Part shown: piece after piece, positions 10,332-21,438 of the stretch | Layout of the letters: each line of letters opens with the position of its first letter | How positions within the stretch are numbered: the stretch's first letter is position 1 | Assembly: GCA_903930255.1 (NCBI GenBank) | Contig: CAIYYA010000226.1 | Location: forward strand, 1 to 64,000 | Reading direction: 5' to 3' | DNA from: an uncultured beta proteobacterium | GTDB lineage: Bacteria; Pseudomonadota; Gammaproteobacteria; Burkholderiales; Burkholderiaceae_C | Length of the DNA: 64,000 bases | The notes under the pieces: model-generated | What the model saw: the letters and a program-made list of their open reading frames with translations, nothing else | Databases searched by the model: none | What the model was told of the DNA's origin: nothing | Position numbers and translations under genes: made by a program

Positions 10332-11099
10332 TTAGCGAATCGAAAAAATATCTATTGCACGCACCATCAGCGCCATGAAGGGTTGGTCTAGCATGGGCAA
10401 TGTGGCGGTGATGCCGATCAGACCGACCGACAGCGTGATCGGGAAACCAATCGCATAGATGTTCATTTGTGGCGCCACGCGCGAGACGATGCCCAACGCC
10501 AAATTGGTGAACATCAGCATGCCAATCATGGGCAGCGCGATCCACAGGGCACTCGAAAACAGGCTGCTCCCCAAGTCATAAATCTTCATTTGTTGCAACG
10601 TTTGCAAAAAATTTTGCTCAACAGGAAAAGCTGTAAAACTGTTGACGATAGCCATCAGCACCATCAGATGCCCATTCATGACGACAAACAAAAAAGTCGC
10701 CATTTGACTGAAAAAACGAGCAACGGCACTGGTTTGCGAATTCAGCGATGGGTCAAAAAAGGCTGCGTAATTCAGCCCCATCTGAAAACCAACCAATTCA
10801 CCCGCGAGTTCTACGGCCGAAAAGACCACCCGAATCGCAAAGCCAATAGCCAACCCAACGCCGACTTGTTGTATCACGGCTCCATAAGCGTCTGGACCGG
10901 TCATGCTGATGATCGGCTGGCCAAGCAAGCTGGGCTGGGCGGCCAAGGCGACAAAAAAAGCCAGCGCAATGCGCGCACGAACTGGAAATGCCTTGGTGGA
11001 CAGGATCGGTGCGGATGTGAAAACAGCCAGTGTGCGCAAAAACGGCCACCACAAGGGTGACAACCAAGCCATCAGTTGGGCTTCAGAAAACGTGATCAC
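10332..11099 (-). CDS. fliR: FliR flagellar export protein
   Basis: Position in fliO-P-Q-R order; hydrophobic protein with ELVGFQMGLNYAAFFDPS. Confidence 0.92.
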   Translation of the reverse strand: MITFSEAQLMAWLSPLWWPFLRTLAVFTSAPILSTKAFPVRARIALAFFVALAAQPSLLGQPIISMTGPDAYGAVIQQVGVGLAIGFAIRVVFSAVELAGELVGFQMGLNYAAFFDPSLNSQTSAVARFFSQMATFLFVVMNGHLMVLMAIVNSFTAFPVEQNFLQTLQQMKIYDLGSSLFSSALWIALPMIGMLMFTNLALGIVSRVAPQMNIYAIGFPITLSVGLIGITATLPMLDQPFMALMVRAIDIFSIR

Positions 11100-11111
11100 G
11101 CGCAGTCAGGA

Positions 11112-11387
11112 CTAAAGAACCAGTGCCGGGATCGCTTCCAGCGTGCGCCGGATGTACTCCACCATCATACCCAGCATCCAGGGGCCAGCCAGCCCAAAGA
11201 CCGCCATGGCCGCGAGCAATTTAGGCACAAATGCCAGTGTGGCCTCGTTGATTTGAGTTACAGCCTGGAATACGCTGACCACAAGCCCGACAACCAATAC
11301 GGTGCCCAGCACCGGAGCCGCCAGCATCAGCAGCATCCACATGGCCTCTTGCCCAACTGTCAAAACCATTTGTGCGTTCATAAGCAA
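11112..11387 (-). CDS. fliQ: FliQ flagellar export protein
   Basis: 91 aa, two TM helices, VGLVVSVFQAVTQINEATLAFVPKL. Confidence 0.94.
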   Translation of the reverse strand: MLMNAQMVLTVGQEAMWMLLMLAAPVLGTVLVVGLVVSVFQAVTQINEATLAFVPKLLAAMAVFGLAGPWMLGMMVEYIRRTLEAIPALVL

Positions 11388-11390
11388 GCC

Positions 11391-12200
11391 TCAAGTGACA
11401 AAACTGGCAGCCAGCGAGCCGATCAATAAATTCCAGCCATCTGCCAACACAAAAATCATCAGCTTAAAGGGCAGCGCAACCAGCACGGGCGAAAGCATCA
11501 TCATGCCCAGTGACATCAAAATGCTGGAAATCACGATGTCAATCACCATGAATGGGATGAAGATCATAAAACCAATCTGAAAGGCTGATTTCAACTCACT
11601 GATGACAAAAGCAGGCACTAAAACCCGTAGTGGTGCAGTCGCTGCGGTGGTGGCAGGATCAAGTTTGCCCAATTTGACAAACAAGGCCAGATCAGACTGT
11701 CGGGTTTGCTTGCTCATGAACAAACGCAAAGGTGCCTCGGCTTTAACCAAGGCCTGATCGAAGGCAATGGCGTTGGTGCTAAAGGGAAGGTAGGCGTCGT
11801 TATAAACTTTGTCCAGAGTGGGTCCCATGACAAACATGGTCAAAAACAGCGACAAGCCGACGATCACTTGGTTGGGTGGCAAAGCTTGGGTGCCCAGGGC
11901 TTGTCGCAGCAAAGACAAGACAATCACAATGCGGGTAAATCCTGTCATCATCAACAAAATGGCAGGCAAAAAAGACAGCGTCGTAAAAAAAAGCAAGGTT
12001 TGAATCGGCACAGAATAACTGGTGCTGTTTGATCCGCTGCCGATCAAAAGGGGCAACTGTGCGGTGGTTTGCGCTAAGCCGTTCTGATGCAGCAAAAGCA
12101 GCAGCAGCCCGCACGCGAACCCTTTGAAAGGCCAGTCGGCACCTGTACGCAAAATGAAGCGTTTCATGATGGTGGGTGTGGCTGCATCAGTGGGTCGCAT
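11391..12200 (-). CDS. fliP: FliP flagellar export protein
   Basis: MTGFTRIVIVLSLLRQALGTQALPPNQVIVGLSLFLTMFVMGP; IPFMVIDIVISSILMSLGMMMLSP. Confidence 0.96.
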   Translation of the reverse strand: MRPTDAATPTIMKRFILRTGADWPFKGFACGLLLLLLHQNGLAQTTAQLPLLIGSGSNSTSYSVPIQTLLFFTTLSFLPAILLMMTGFTRIVIVLSLLRQALGTQALPPNQVIVGLSLFLTMFVMGPTLDKVYNDAYLPFSTNAIAFDQALVKAEAPLRLFMSKQTRQSDLALFVKLGKLDPATTAATAPLRVLVPAFVISELKSAFQIGFMIFIPFMVIDIVISSILMSLGMMMLSPVLVALPFKLMIFVLADGWNLLIGSLAASFVT

Positions 12201-12498
12201 TCTCAGCGCAAACTATCGGCGCCAATGCAGGCAGGGGCGCTGGGGCGCTGTGCAAGCAGGTAATCGACTGCGTGGTGACACCCAGAGTGAGCCAAGTTCG
12301 CTGTCCTTGTGGCCCCACTTCGATGGTGATTACGCGCTGTTGCGGCCCCAAGGCAAGACTTGAAATAATCTGCGAACTGCTCTGTGCTGTGCCGCCTAAG
12401 GGACCATAGCGACGCTGAAACCATTTCAATCCCAGTGGCAATAGCGACAAAAAAAGAATAACCAGCGCGATCGAGACCCAAGCCTGCGTCATGACCAA
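12187..12498 (-). CDS. fliO: FliO-like flagellar protein
   Basis: Single N-terminal TM then small basic domain; lies between fliN and fliP. Confidence 0.8.
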   Translation of the reverse strand: MVMTQAWVSIALVILFLSLLPLGLKWFQRRYGPLGGTAQSSSQIISSLALGPQQRVITIEVGPQGQRTWLTLGVTTQSITCLHSAPAPLPALAPIVCAENATH

Positions 12499-12499
12499 C

Positions 12500-12922
12500 T
12501 CAGCCTTTACTAACGCGCCGTAAACGCTCGGAGGGTGTAACGACGTCGGTTAGTCGAATGCCAAACTTGTCATTGACCACCACGACCTCACCCTGAGCTA
12601 TCAAATAGCCGTTCACCAAAACATCCATGGGTTCGCCAGCCAAGGCGTCCAGCTCGACCACCGAGCCTTGCCCCAATTGCAAAATATGTTTGATGGGCAC
12701 TTTGGTTCGTCCCAATTCAACGGACAACTGAACCGGAATGTCGAGCACGCGGTTAATGTCGTTGATTGGTATATCTGAAGAGCCAAATGAATGGGGTGAC
12801 GAACCCGAAAGAACACCACCCTGTTCGATGTTGGGGGCAGTGTCACTGCCCTTTTGCTCCATCAGAGCTTCGGCCCAGTCGGCCATTGCATCGTCTTCTT
12901 GGGATTTATCATCCGTTGCCAT
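12500..12922 (-). CDS. fliN: FliN flagellar switch protein
   Basis: VLDIPVQLSVELGRTKVPIKHILQLGQGSVVELDALAGEPMDVLVNG. Start set at MATDDKSQ within ORF 12500-12970. Confidence 0.94.
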   Translation of the reverse strand: MATDDKSQEDDAMADWAEALMEQKGSDTAPNIEQGGVLSGSSPHSFGSSDIPINDINRVLDIPVQLSVELGRTKVPIKHILQLGQGSVVELDALAGEPMDVLVNGYLIAQGEVVVVNDKFGIRLTDVVTPSERLRRVSKG

Positions 12923-13916
12923 GTCGTTCACCTTTCCAATTGAGATCGTTTGAGCGCAAGCATTTTTCAATCTTTAGCGCGTATTTGGCATTGTGTGTGC
13001 CGTAATGGCATTCAAAAATCGGAACACCGTCAATCGTAGCCTGTATCCTTGGTTGCCGGTCGAGCTCAATGAAATCACCCGTTTTCATTGCCAGAAGCTG
13101 CTCGACTGTGGCATCGGCATGTGCCAGCTCAGCCACCAAAACAACCTGTGCCGCCTGAATTTCCTGCGTCAGTACATTCACCCAACGCCGGTCAACCTCG
13201 ATGGAGTCGCCTTGCGTGGACGAATAGAGAACGTCACGAATGGGCTCGAGTGTGGCATACGGCATGCAAAAATGAACTGAGCCGGTGATCTCGCCAATTT
13301 CGAGCTGAAAAGAGGTGGTGATGACAATTTCGCTGGGTGTTGCGATATTCGCAAACTGGGGTTGCATTTCAGAGCGCTGGTATTCGAGCTCCAGCGGGTA
13401 GATGCCAACCCAGGCTTTTTTGTATTCCGTCGTGATGACATCCACCAGCCGGTTGATGACGCGCTGCTCGGTGGCTGAAAAATCACGTCCTTCAATGCGA
13501 GTTTGAAATTTGCCAATGCCGCCATACAACGATTCAATCACACCAAATACCAAGGCTGGTTCGCAAACGATCAGGCCGCTACCGCGCAGTGGCCGAATCG
13601 CCACAATGTTGAAGTTGGTGGGAACGGCCAGTTCGCGCAAAAAGGCGCTGTAGCGCTGCACCGTGACGGGGCCTACCGATATTTCTGGACTGCGCCGAAT
13701 AAAGTTAAATAGACCCACCCGCAAATTGCGCGCGAATCGCTCGTTGACAATCTCCATCGTGGGCATGCGCCCACGAACGATACGCTCCTGACTGGAGATG
13801 TTGTAAGGGCGAACTTCGCCACTTTCGGGGACTTCTTCAGCTAGTTTTTGGCTTTCCCCTGTGACACCTTCCAATAAGGCATCCACTTCTTCCTGGGATA
13901 AGAAGGATTCACTCAT
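12909..13916 (-). CDS. fliM: FliM flagellar switch protein
   Basis: SQEEVDALLEGV N-terminus; IVRGRMPTMEIVNERFARNLR. Confidence 0.95.
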   Translation of the reverse strand: MSESFLSQEEVDALLEGVTGESQKLAEEVPESGEVRPYNISSQERIVRGRMPTMEIVNERFARNLRVGLFNFIRRSPEISVGPVTVQRYSAFLRELAVPTNFNIVAIRPLRGSGLIVCEPALVFGVIESLYGGIGKFQTRIEGRDFSATEQRVINRLVDVITTEYKKAWVGIYPLELEYQRSEMQPQFANIATPSEIVITTSFQLEIGEITGSVHFCMPYATLEPIRDVLYSSTQGDSIEVDRRWVNVLTQEIQAAQVVLVAELAHADATVEQLLAMKTGDFIELDRQPRIQATIDGVPIFECHYGTHNAKYALKIEKCLRSNDLNWKGERHGNG

Positions 13917-13934
13917 GGCTGGCGCAATCTCGAC

Positions 13935-14534
13935 TCATTGAACGATGAGACTTGAGAACAAGACACCCGTGACGGGATAGTCGACAGCGACCTTTTTCTT
14001 GGCTTTCTTTTTGGCCGTTGCATCGGTGGGCGCTGCGGGCTCCTCGTGGCCACCACCAAAAGGAACGGAAGCTTCGCGCAAAATATCTTCGATCAACTTT
14101 TGTTTTCCCTCTGCTGAGAGCATTTCTTCAGCCGTTCGTTGTGATAACAATAGCAAGATGGCACTGCGAATGGTTGGCAAATAGGCTTTCACCGTATCGG
14201 TGGCGTGCGCGTCGAGCAATTCAAAAGTGATGCCAACCTGGGCGACTCGCTCACCACCGGGGTCGGCCAAATTCACCACCATGTTGTCCAAAGGTAAATA
14301 AACCGGCGCTGACTTAGCCCCGCCATGGGCTGCCGCCTTGGCGGGTGCTGCCTCTGCTGCATCGCCACCGTCTTCTGCCGCTGCAGCAGCAGCGGCTCGC
14401 TGCTTGCTGACATACAAAAATCCGCCACCACCACCCAAAACGAGAGCCAGCACGGCGCCAATGATGATGAATAACTTCTTTTTGCTCTTGGCAGGCGGTT
14501 TTTCGGCAGCTGCTTCTTCAGGTTTGGTAGCCAC
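13935..14534 (-). CDS. fliL: FliL flagellar basal body-associated protein
   Basis: N-terminal TM, YLPLDNMVVNLADPGGERVAQVGITFEL. Confidence 0.88.
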   Translation of the reverse strand: MATKPEEAAAEKPPAKSKKKLFIIIGAVLALVLGGGGGFLYVSKQRAAAAAAAEDGGDAAEAAPAKAAAHGGAKSAPVYLPLDNMVVNLADPGGERVAQVGITFELLDAHATDTVKAYLPTIRSAILLLLSQRTAEEMLSAEGKQKLIEDILREASVPFGGGHEEPAAPTDATAKKKAKKKVAVDYPVTGVLFSSLIVQ

Positions 14535-14663
14535 GGTGTTTCCTTGGTTAAATCAGATTGAGCACATTATTTAGCACTTGCGGCGCGGTAGCGGTCTGAA
14601 AAGCGCTACAAAAGCACCGCATCCATGCAAGCTGCAAGTTTAAGGGCTTACAAGGTCTGCGCT

Positions 14664-15923
14664 TCAGACGAATATGTCGAGCGAGCGACCCATCGATGTC
14701 CGCGCCACGCCAGCACCCACAACTGCTGCCGTTTGAGAGGTGACGAAAAGGGGTTTTTTGTTTTCTTGCCGATGTTTGGGCGCGTCGCCGGGGGCACCAT
14801 CGCGCGCCGAAGTGCCCACCGACACGCTCGCCAGATTCAACCCTTGGTTCGAGAGCATCTCTTTGAGCTGTGCGGTTGCACCTTCAAGCGCTTGACGCAC
14901 CTCGGGTTGGCTGCAGCGGAAATCAATTTGTGCCTGATCGCCCTTGAGCGAGATGCTCACCTCAACCGGATCCTGGCCAAAGCCTTCCAAGGTTAGTTCG
15001 GCATTTTTGACATCATGCGAGACCCAATAGCTCAGCGTTTCCGCTAGCGCAGCTTGCGGCACGACCGCTTCGGTTTGAGCAATCTGGTAATCTGAACCTG
15101 CAGCGCCTGGCGGCGTGAAAATTGATCCAAATGCCGACTCCAGGGCATTCGCAGACGAATTTGAGCCCGGCTTCAGTGGCGTCTTTTCTCGTGAAACGCT
15201 GAATAGGTCTAACGCAGCGGCTATTTGCAGACTGCGTGCGGCATCGGCCAAGGGTGGTGACTGCTGTAGCTCGGGTATCGGCTTGCTTTCTTGTTGTATG
15301 GTTTGGAATGAAAACGCGCTCGATGGGATTGTGGCCGTGCTGTGTTTGGAGGTTGGCTTGGTTGGCGTCAAAAAATCTCGCGCCGACAAGTCTGTCGCGG
15401 CACTGGCACCCATCAACTTGTTGCTTGCCGTATCCGTCAAGGCGCTTTTGCGCTCTGTTTCTGGCCGTATTTCTGCGCCATGCGGATGGCGCTGGAGCCA
15501 TGTGTCACTGCGCATGGCCAATCCAGCAGGCGCACTGAGCAGGTTGACCATTTCACCTGGCTTGCCCGCAGCACCATCGCTTGCCAGATTGCTCAGCCCC
15601 GACGTGTCGGTCGCTGTCAGCGTGCTTGCTGTTGCCGCTAAAGCGCTGCTATCGACAGAGATGGTGTTGGCGTTGCTGTCTGTGTTCGCGAGTGCAAAAA
15701 CACCGGCAGACAAGTCGTTGGTTGGCAGAGCACTGGCGCCATCGTCAGGCGCAACTGCGTTAAGCGTGCTGTCATCAGCGGCTAATAAATTCATTAACTG
15801 AGAGAAGCCTCCGCTGGCATCCGTGGCGCCAGCCCCGGTTTTGCTTGCATGTTTGCTACTGTGCTGAGCCGCTGCAGGGGTGGTGCGCGACTGAACGGAA
15901 GATGGGTTGGATTCAATACTCAT
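14664..15923 (-). CDS. fliK: FliK hook-length control protein
   Basis: Low-complexity N-terminus and Flg_hook-like C-terminus (LTLEGFGQDPVEVSISLKGDQAQIDFRCSQPEVRQALEGA); position between fliJ and fliL. Confidence 0.85.
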   Translation of the reverse strand: MSIESNPSSVQSRTTPAAAQHSSKHASKTGAGATDASGGFSQLMNLLAADDSTLNAVAPDDGASALPTNDLSAGVFALANTDSNANTISVDSSALAATASTLTATDTSGLSNLASDGAAGKPGEMVNLLSAPAGLAMRSDTWLQRHPHGAEIRPETERKSALTDTASNKLMGASAATDLSARDFLTPTKPTSKHSTATIPSSAFSFQTIQQESKPIPELQQSPPLADAARSLQIAAALDLFSVSREKTPLKPGSNSSANALESAFGSIFTPPGAAGSDYQIAQTEAVVPQAALAETLSYWVSHDVKNAELTLEGFGQDPVEVSISLKGDQAQIDFRCSQPEVRQALEGATAQLKEMLSNQGLNLASVSVGTSARDGAPGDAPKHRQENKKPLFVTSQTAAVVGAGVARTSMGRSLDIFV

Positions 15924-16384
15924 GTTGTGGCCTCGGTTTGCTGTCGTATGCGACGCTGTGTTTGCATGGCTGCAAACTCGTCCATGTGTTTTTGCTCCAT
16001 GCGCTGATGCAGACGAGTCTGCTCCATGCGCCGTTTTTCCAACAGTTTTTGCAGACTGGCCAAACGCACTTCGGCTTGCACTTCCTGGCGTTGTGCGATG
16101 GCTACGCGCTGACTCGCAGCCTCTAGCGTAGCTTCTTGCAGGGTAACGGCCTGGTACAGCCGCCCCATAAATTGATAGTGGTGGTGCAACAGCTCAGATG
16201 TCGTGCCCTGTTGCGCGCCTTTGCTCCAGCGCTGTTCGGTTTCACTGGCGTATTGTTGCAATTGCAGCATTTGATCGCGTCCATGCGCTTGTGCCTTGAG
16301 CGTGTTTTGCCATTGAGCCATGGCCTGGTCACGCGCGAGCGTTGCCAGTTCAATAGCGATCGACAAACTTTTCAGGGACGACAT
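15920..16384 (-). CDS. fliJ: FliJ flagellar chaperone
   Basis: 154 aa coiled-coil between fliI and fliK. Confidence 0.85.
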   Translation of the reverse strand: MSSLKSLSIAIELATLARDQAMAQWQNTLKAQAHGRDQMLQLQQYASETEQRWSKGAQQGTTSELLHHHYQFMGRLYQAVTLQEATLEAASQRVAIAQRQEVQAEVRLASLQKLLEKRRMEQTRLHQRMEQKHMDEFAAMQTQRRIRQQTEATT

Positions 16385-16412
16385 GTTGGATTAAGTCTCA
16401 GTTGATGTGAAA

Positions 16413-17828
16413 TCAGGTTTTTAGAGATACGCCCAGCGTATCTCCCATGTTTTGCACGCTTTCAGTCAAATTTGCAGACTCAAACATATCTTGCTGCAAA
16501 AATGACACCATGCCGTTGTTCAGCGCAATCGCCTCGTCAAGTGCCGGATCTGCGCCATTCACATAGGCTCCCAGTTGTATCAGGTCGCGCCCCTTTTCAA
16601 AGCGCGAATAAACAGCACGAAAACGCCTCGCCAAATCGAAATGAGCGCGCGAAACCACGTTGTGCATCACGCGTGAAGCCGAGCGCTCAATGTCGATGGC
16701 CGGGAAATGCCCAGCTTCAGCCAAGGAGCGTGACAACACAATGTGACCGTCCAGAATCGCTCTTGCGGCATCGGCAATCGGGTCTTGCTGATCGTCTCCC
16801 TCGGCTAAAACCGTGTAGAAAGCCGTGATTGAACCGACTCCATGGAGACCATTTCCACTGCGCTCAACCAGTTGCGGCAGCTTGGCAAAACACGATGGTG
16901 GATACCCCTTGGTAGCGGGAGGCTCGCCGATGGCCAAGGCAATTTCACGCTGCGCCATGGCATAGCGTGTTAGCGAATCCATCAACAGTAAAACATGCTT
17001 GCCTTTATCGCGAAAGCTTTCCGCAATTGCTGTGGCGTAAGCGGCTCCTTGCAGACGCAGCAGAGGGGGTGAATCGGCGGGCGCTGCCACGACCACAGCG
17101 CGGGCACGACCTTCTACACCCAAAATATCTTCGATGAATTCCTTGACTTCGCGACCACGTTCGCCAATCAGCCCGACCACAATCACATCAGCTTTGGTGT
17201 AGCGCGCCATCATTCCCAAAAGCACACTTTTGCCAACCCCGGAGCCCGAGAAGAGGCCCAGTCGTTGCCCGCGACCCACAGTGAGCAAGGCGTTGATGGC
17301 ACGAATGCCGGTGTCGAGTGTGTCGCGCACCGGCGCACGATCCATGGCATTGATCGGGGTTCGATCCAGCGGCAAAGATGCGACATCGAGAATCGGGCCT
17401 TTGTAGTCCATCGGAGTGCCCATCGCATCGACAACCCGACCGAGCAAACCTTCACCCAGAGGCAATCGCAAAACGCCCAGCGTCTCCGGCCGCTGCACTT
17501 GGCGACGCTCGCCCAAGCGCGGTAGCGTGATATAGGCTGGAGCCGGGTGCACACTGGCACCGCTTGAAAGCCCGTGCACATCACCAGCCGGCATCAAAAA
17601 AGCCCGATCACCCGAAAACCCGACCACTTCAGACAGCACCGGTGGCTGGCCTGGCATGCGAATCCAGCATTGGGAACCCACCGGAACCCGAATGCCAACG
17701 GCCTCTAGCACCAGCCCAGCCAAGCGAGTCAAGGTACCTCGCACTTCCAGTGGCTGGCTGGCTTGCACCCGCGCTTTGGCATCTGACAAAAACAATTGCC
17801 AGGACTGGCTTGCGCTAACTGTTGTCAC
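16413..17828 (-). CDS. fliI: FliI flagellar export ATPase
   Basis: [68 protein letters not shown]. Confidence 0.97.
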   Translation of the reverse strand: MTTVSASQSWQLFLSDAKARVQASQPLEVRGTLTRLAGLVLEAVGIRVPVGSQCWIRMPGQPPVLSEVVGFSGDRAFLMPAGDVHGLSSGASVHPAPAYITLPRLGERRQVQRPETLGVLRLPLGEGLLGRVVDAMGTPMDYKGPILDVASLPLDRTPINAMDRAPVRDTLDTGIRAINALLTVGRGQRLGLFSGSGVGKSVLLGMMARYTKADVIVVGLIGERGREVKEFIEDILGVEGRARAVVVAAPADSPPLLRLQGAAYATAIAESFRDKGKHVLLLMDSLTRYAMAQREIALAIGEPPATKGYPPSCFAKLPQLVERSGNGLHGVGSITAFYTVLAEGDDQQDPIADAARAILDGHIVLSRSLAEAGHFPAIDIERSASRVMHNVVSRAHFDLARRFRAVYSRFEKGRDLIQLGAYVNGADPALDEAIALNNGMVSFLQQDMFESANLTESVQNMGDTLGVSLKT

Positions 17829-18516
17829 TGGGTTCCTCCCAGGCGCTGCTCAGGCCCAGGCTAGCTATCGCGCGCTGCCAACGGTTTTGCAAGCTGGCAT
17901 CAACCACGGTGCCAGCTGACTCCAGCAAACAGCCGCCTGGCAAAATGCTGGCGTCTGCGCGCAAAGTCAAGGCCATGCCGCTAAATTCGGACTGCACCAG
18001 AGGTTGCAACACTGCAAAATCAGTTGGGCTCATGCGAACCACCGCACTGCGATGTTCCGCCCCGAGCAAGTCCAAAGCCTCACGAAGCACCGGCAAAACG
18101 ACGTTCGGATTCACAGAGAGCTCCTGGCGCAGCACTTGGCGAGCCAACTCGCACGACAGCGCAAGAACACCTTGCGCCATCACCTGGGCCGCATCAGCAA
18201 CACCGGCCTGAGTCGCCGCAAAGAGCGCAGTCAATTGAGTGGCGTTTTGCTGCGCCTGATTGGCCAGGAAATCTTGCATCTGAAGATGCAATTCGGTTTG
18301 CGCCAAAGCGCGACCCTGTGCCATCCCGGCGGCGTAGCCGTCTTGGTAGCTTTTCAAGCGCTGCTGCTCGGCCTGACTGGCGTCCTGCGCCTCTTCACGA
18401 GCTTTGGTTTGTGAGGCAAGCAGTTGAGCCGCTGTGTCAATGGCGCCAAAATTCCACTGTTCAACAGCTGCAATTTCTTCACCCGGAATAAAACGTGAAT
18501 AGTTGCGCATGATCAA
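17815..18516 (-). CDS. fliH: FliH flagellar assembly protein
   Basis: SRFIPGEE N-terminus, Ala/Gln-rich coil, position fliG-H-I. Confidence 0.88.
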   Translation of the reverse strand: MIMRNYSRFIPGEEIAAVEQWNFGAIDTAAQLLASQTKAREEAQDASQAEQQRLKSYQDGYAAGMAQGRALAQTELHLQMQDFLANQAQQNATQLTALFAATQAGVADAAQVMAQGVLALSCELARQVLRQELSVNPNVVLPVLREALDLLGAEHRSAVVRMSPTDFAVLQPLVQSEFSGMALTLRADASILPGGCLLESAGTVVDASLQNRWQRAIASLGLSSAWEEPSDNS

Positions 18517-19511
18517 ACCATCGCATCTTCAGAGCCACCACCAATGACAATCGTGCCTTCGTCGGCGAGACGGCGCACGGTCTTGAGGATTTCTTTTTGC
18601 TGGGCTTCGACTTCTGACAAACGCATAGGGCCGCGCGATTCCAGGTCTTCGCGCAACGATTCGGCTGCACGCGAGGACATGTTGGCCAAAAACTTTTCTT
18701 TGAGTTCGGGTTGAGCACCCTTGAGGGCCACGATGAGCACGTCGGAGGACACTTCCTTGAGCACGGTCTGGATCGACTTGTCGTCGAGCTTGATCACGTC
18801 GTCAAAGACGAACATCTTGTCCATGATTTTCTGTGCTAGATCAGGATCGTGGTTGCGAATGGATTCAATCACGGTCCCTTCAATGGCTGTGCCCATCAGG
18901 TTGATCATCTCAGCTGCGGTTTTGATGCCACCCAATGACGATTTGCGCATCTTGTCGCCACCTGCCAACACTTTGAACAGCACTTCGTTCAGGTCTTTCA
19001 GCGCTGAAGGCTGGATACCCTCCATGGTGGCCACACGCAGCATGACCTCATTGCGCTGGCGTTCGGTGAAAAACTTCAGAATGTCAGCGGCCTGGTCAAA
19101 GTCCAGGTGCACCAAAATGGCAGCCACAATTTGTGGGTGTTCGTTGCGCAACAGTTCGGCGACGCTGGCTGGTTCCATCCATTTCAGGCTCTCAATGCCG
19201 GAAACGTCGCCGCCTTGCAAAATGCGGTCAATCAGCAGGGCTGCTTTGTCATCACCCAAGGCGCGTTTGAGCACAGATCGGACGTAGTCGCCCGAGTTGG
19301 ACACCAGCAGACTTTGCGCAGCTGCGATACCGGTGAACTTGTCAATGACTTCATTCACGCGTTCACGCGTGATGGCTTTGGTCTTGGCAATGGCCTCACC
19401 CAATTTCTGCACTTCTTTGGGCGACAGATGTTTAAAAACCTCAGAGGCTTCTTCTTCCCCCAAAGACATCATCAAGATGGCAGCATCTTCAATTCCGTCA
19501 CTTTGCGACAT
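18513..19511 (-). CDS. fliG: FliG flagellar motor switch protein
   Basis: AILMMSLGEEEASEVFKHLSPKEVQKLGEAIA; NEHPQIVAAILVHLDFDQAADILKFF. Confidence 0.96.
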   Translation of the reverse strand: MSQSDGIEDAAILMMSLGEEEASEVFKHLSPKEVQKLGEAIAKTKAITRERVNEVIDKFTGIAAAQSLLVSNSGDYVRSVLKRALGDDKAALLIDRILQGGDVSGIESLKWMEPASVAELLRNEHPQIVAAILVHLDFDQAADILKFFTERQRNEVMLRVATMEGIQPSALKDLNEVLFKVLAGGDKMRKSSLGGIKTAAEMINLMGTAIEGTVIESIRNHDPDLAQKIMDKMFVFDDVIKLDDKSIQTVLKEVSSDVLIVALKGAQPELKEKFLANMSSRAAESLREDLESRGPMRLSEVEAQQKEILKTVRRLADEGTIVIGGGSEDAMV

Positions 19512-19557
19512 ATTCGATGGTCCTGTTCAAGCCCTGGCGAACCCTGGTGAGCCGCAC

Positions 19558-21267
19558 TTAGGCGGGGGACTCACCATTGATCCAGGTTTTGACGATGTTA
19601 GCGACTGCAGCGGGGTTGTCACGGGTTAATTTGCGGGCGTCTTCCAAAGCCAACTCACTGGCAGTCAATTCAACCGGCAAATTCGAGGCTGCACCGGGGC
19701 CTGTTAGCAAGGGTCGGGCGGGTTCTTCAGCTTCAATGGCATCGAGTTGCCCCGATCCCGAGCCGCCTGTTAGAGCTGGGCTCAGGTGCACCGGCTGTGC
19801 CATGGCTTTCAGGGCAGGGCGCACTGCACCCATGAGTACCAATGCACCAAATAGCAAGGTTCCCAGCGGCCAGGCCAGTGAGCGCACCAGGTCAATCAGC
19901 GCTGGGTCTTGCCAAATAGCGGTGTTGCTGAGTGCCGTTTTTTCAACGGTGAAAGGAGCATTCATCAAATTGACAGAATCCCCCCGTTCCTTGTTAAACC
20001 CGATGGTTTCGCGCACCAGCGCTGTCATTTTTTCCAGCTGCTGATCGCTGATGGCTGTGGTGTTGGATTTGCCTTTGGCATCCGTGCTGGTTTGGTGGTT
20101 CAGCACCACAGCAGCACTGATGCGTTTGATCATGCCCGTGCCGCCGCGAACCACTCGAATGGTTTTATCCACTTCGTAATTGATGATCGATTCGCGTCGG
20201 CCGCTATTGCCGGCACCATTGGCGGTGGCCGCTGCGGTTGTTTGGGCTGCACCATTGATCGGTGCAGCAGAGGGGCCGGGGGGTTGGTTGCTGGTAGCGC
20301 CGGGTATGCCCGTGGCAATGGCAGCAGAGCCTGCAGCCCCAGCCGCGCCGGTTGTGCTTTCTAAGGTCTGCTGACTGCGAATAACCGATGAATCTGCCGT
20401 TTGGTTGGGTTTAAACGCTTCTGATGTTGACTCGGTTTGCGAGAAATCCAACTCGGCGGTGACTTGCGCACGCACATTTTGACGCCCCACCACTGGCTCC
20501 AGAATATCCAGAATCCGGTTGCTGTAAAGCTGCTCGATTTGTTGAATGTATTGCAATTGCTGGGCGTCAACACCCAAGCCATTGTTCAGATCGGGTGGCG
20601 CAGAAAGCAGCTTGCCGGTGTCGTCGAGCACGCTGACGGCCTTGGGATCCATTTCGGGCACGCTGGAGGCTACCAAATGAATAATGCCAGCCAATTGGGA
20701 GCGATCCAGACTGCGTCCACCATTCATGCTCACAAGAACCGATGCCGATGGTTTTTGTTGATCCCGAAAAAAGCCATTCTGGTTGGGCAAAGCCAAATGC
20801 ACACGAGCACTTTGCACCGCCGCAAGCGCTTGAATCGAGCGCGTCAGCTCGCCTTCGAGCCCACGCTGAAACGTTAGGCGTTCTTGAAACTGGGTCATGC
20901 CAAAGCGGTTGGCCGTGTCCATTAACTCAAACCCTGTGACCGTTCCTTTTGGAAGACCCTGCGAGGCCAGCTTCAAGCGTGTGTCATATACCTGATTGGC
21001 TGGCACTAAGATGGCACCGCCCCCTGCTGCATACTGATAAGGCACATTCATGGTTGTCAATTGGGCAACGATGGCACCGCCGTCTTTGTCGGGTAAATTG
21101 GCATAAAGCACGCGCCACTCGGCTTGCCGACCCATGGTCAGGCCAATCAGGCCAACCGCGACAAAAAGCACAATGCCAATGCCCAAGCGCATTTTTTGTG
21201 CCTGATCCAATCCGGCCAGACGCTGGGCAAATGTGGGGTTAATAGGTACAGCAAGAGCGGCAGTCAT
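19558..21267 (-). CDS. fliF: FliF MS-ring protein
   Basis: ATEWRVLYANLP-like DKDGGAIVAQL, RLKLASQGLPKGTVTGFELMD, GLEGELTRSIQALAAVQSARVHLALPN. Confidence 0.96.
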   Translation of the reverse strand: MTAALAVPINPTFAQRLAGLDQAQKMRLGIGIVLFVAVGLIGLTMGRQAEWRVLYANLPDKDGGAIVAQLTTMNVPYQYAAGGGAILVPANQVYDTRLKLASQGLPKGTVTGFELMDTANRFGMTQFQERLTFQRGLEGELTRSIQALAAVQSARVHLALPNQNGFFRDQQKPSASVLVSMNGGRSLDRSQLAGIIHLVASSVPEMDPKAVSVLDDTGKLLSAPPDLNNGLGVDAQQLQYIQQIEQLYSNRILDILEPVVGRQNVRAQVTAELDFSQTESTSEAFKPNQTADSSVIRSQQTLESTTGAAGAAGSAAIATGIPGATSNQPPGPSAAPINGAAQTTAAATANGAGNSGRRESIINYEVDKTIRVVRGGTGMIKRISAAVVLNHQTSTDAKGKSNTTAISDQQLEKMTALVRETIGFNKERGDSVNLMNAPFTVEKTALSNTAIWQDPALIDLVRSLAWPLGTLLFGALVLMGAVRPALKAMAQPVHLSPALTGGSGSGQLDAIEAEEPARPLLTGPGAASNLPVELTASELALEDARKLTRDNPAAVANIVKTWINGESPA

Positions 21268-21438
21268 ATCGATAGTCCAAGCAAAAAGGTGGGAAACCTC
21301 TGATGCGATGGATTATTCAACCCTGACTTGCAAAACATTAGCTCAAATAAGTGGGCTTTTACCCCCTACTTCAAATTTATGTTTTGCCATGTGGGTTGCT
21401 AGCATCCCTATACCCCCATTTTTAGGGGCTGTACGACT

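Noticed and set aside
12124-12363. Short ORFs opposite fliO/fliP
   Set aside because: Overlap conserved flagellar genes on the other strand; no independent support.
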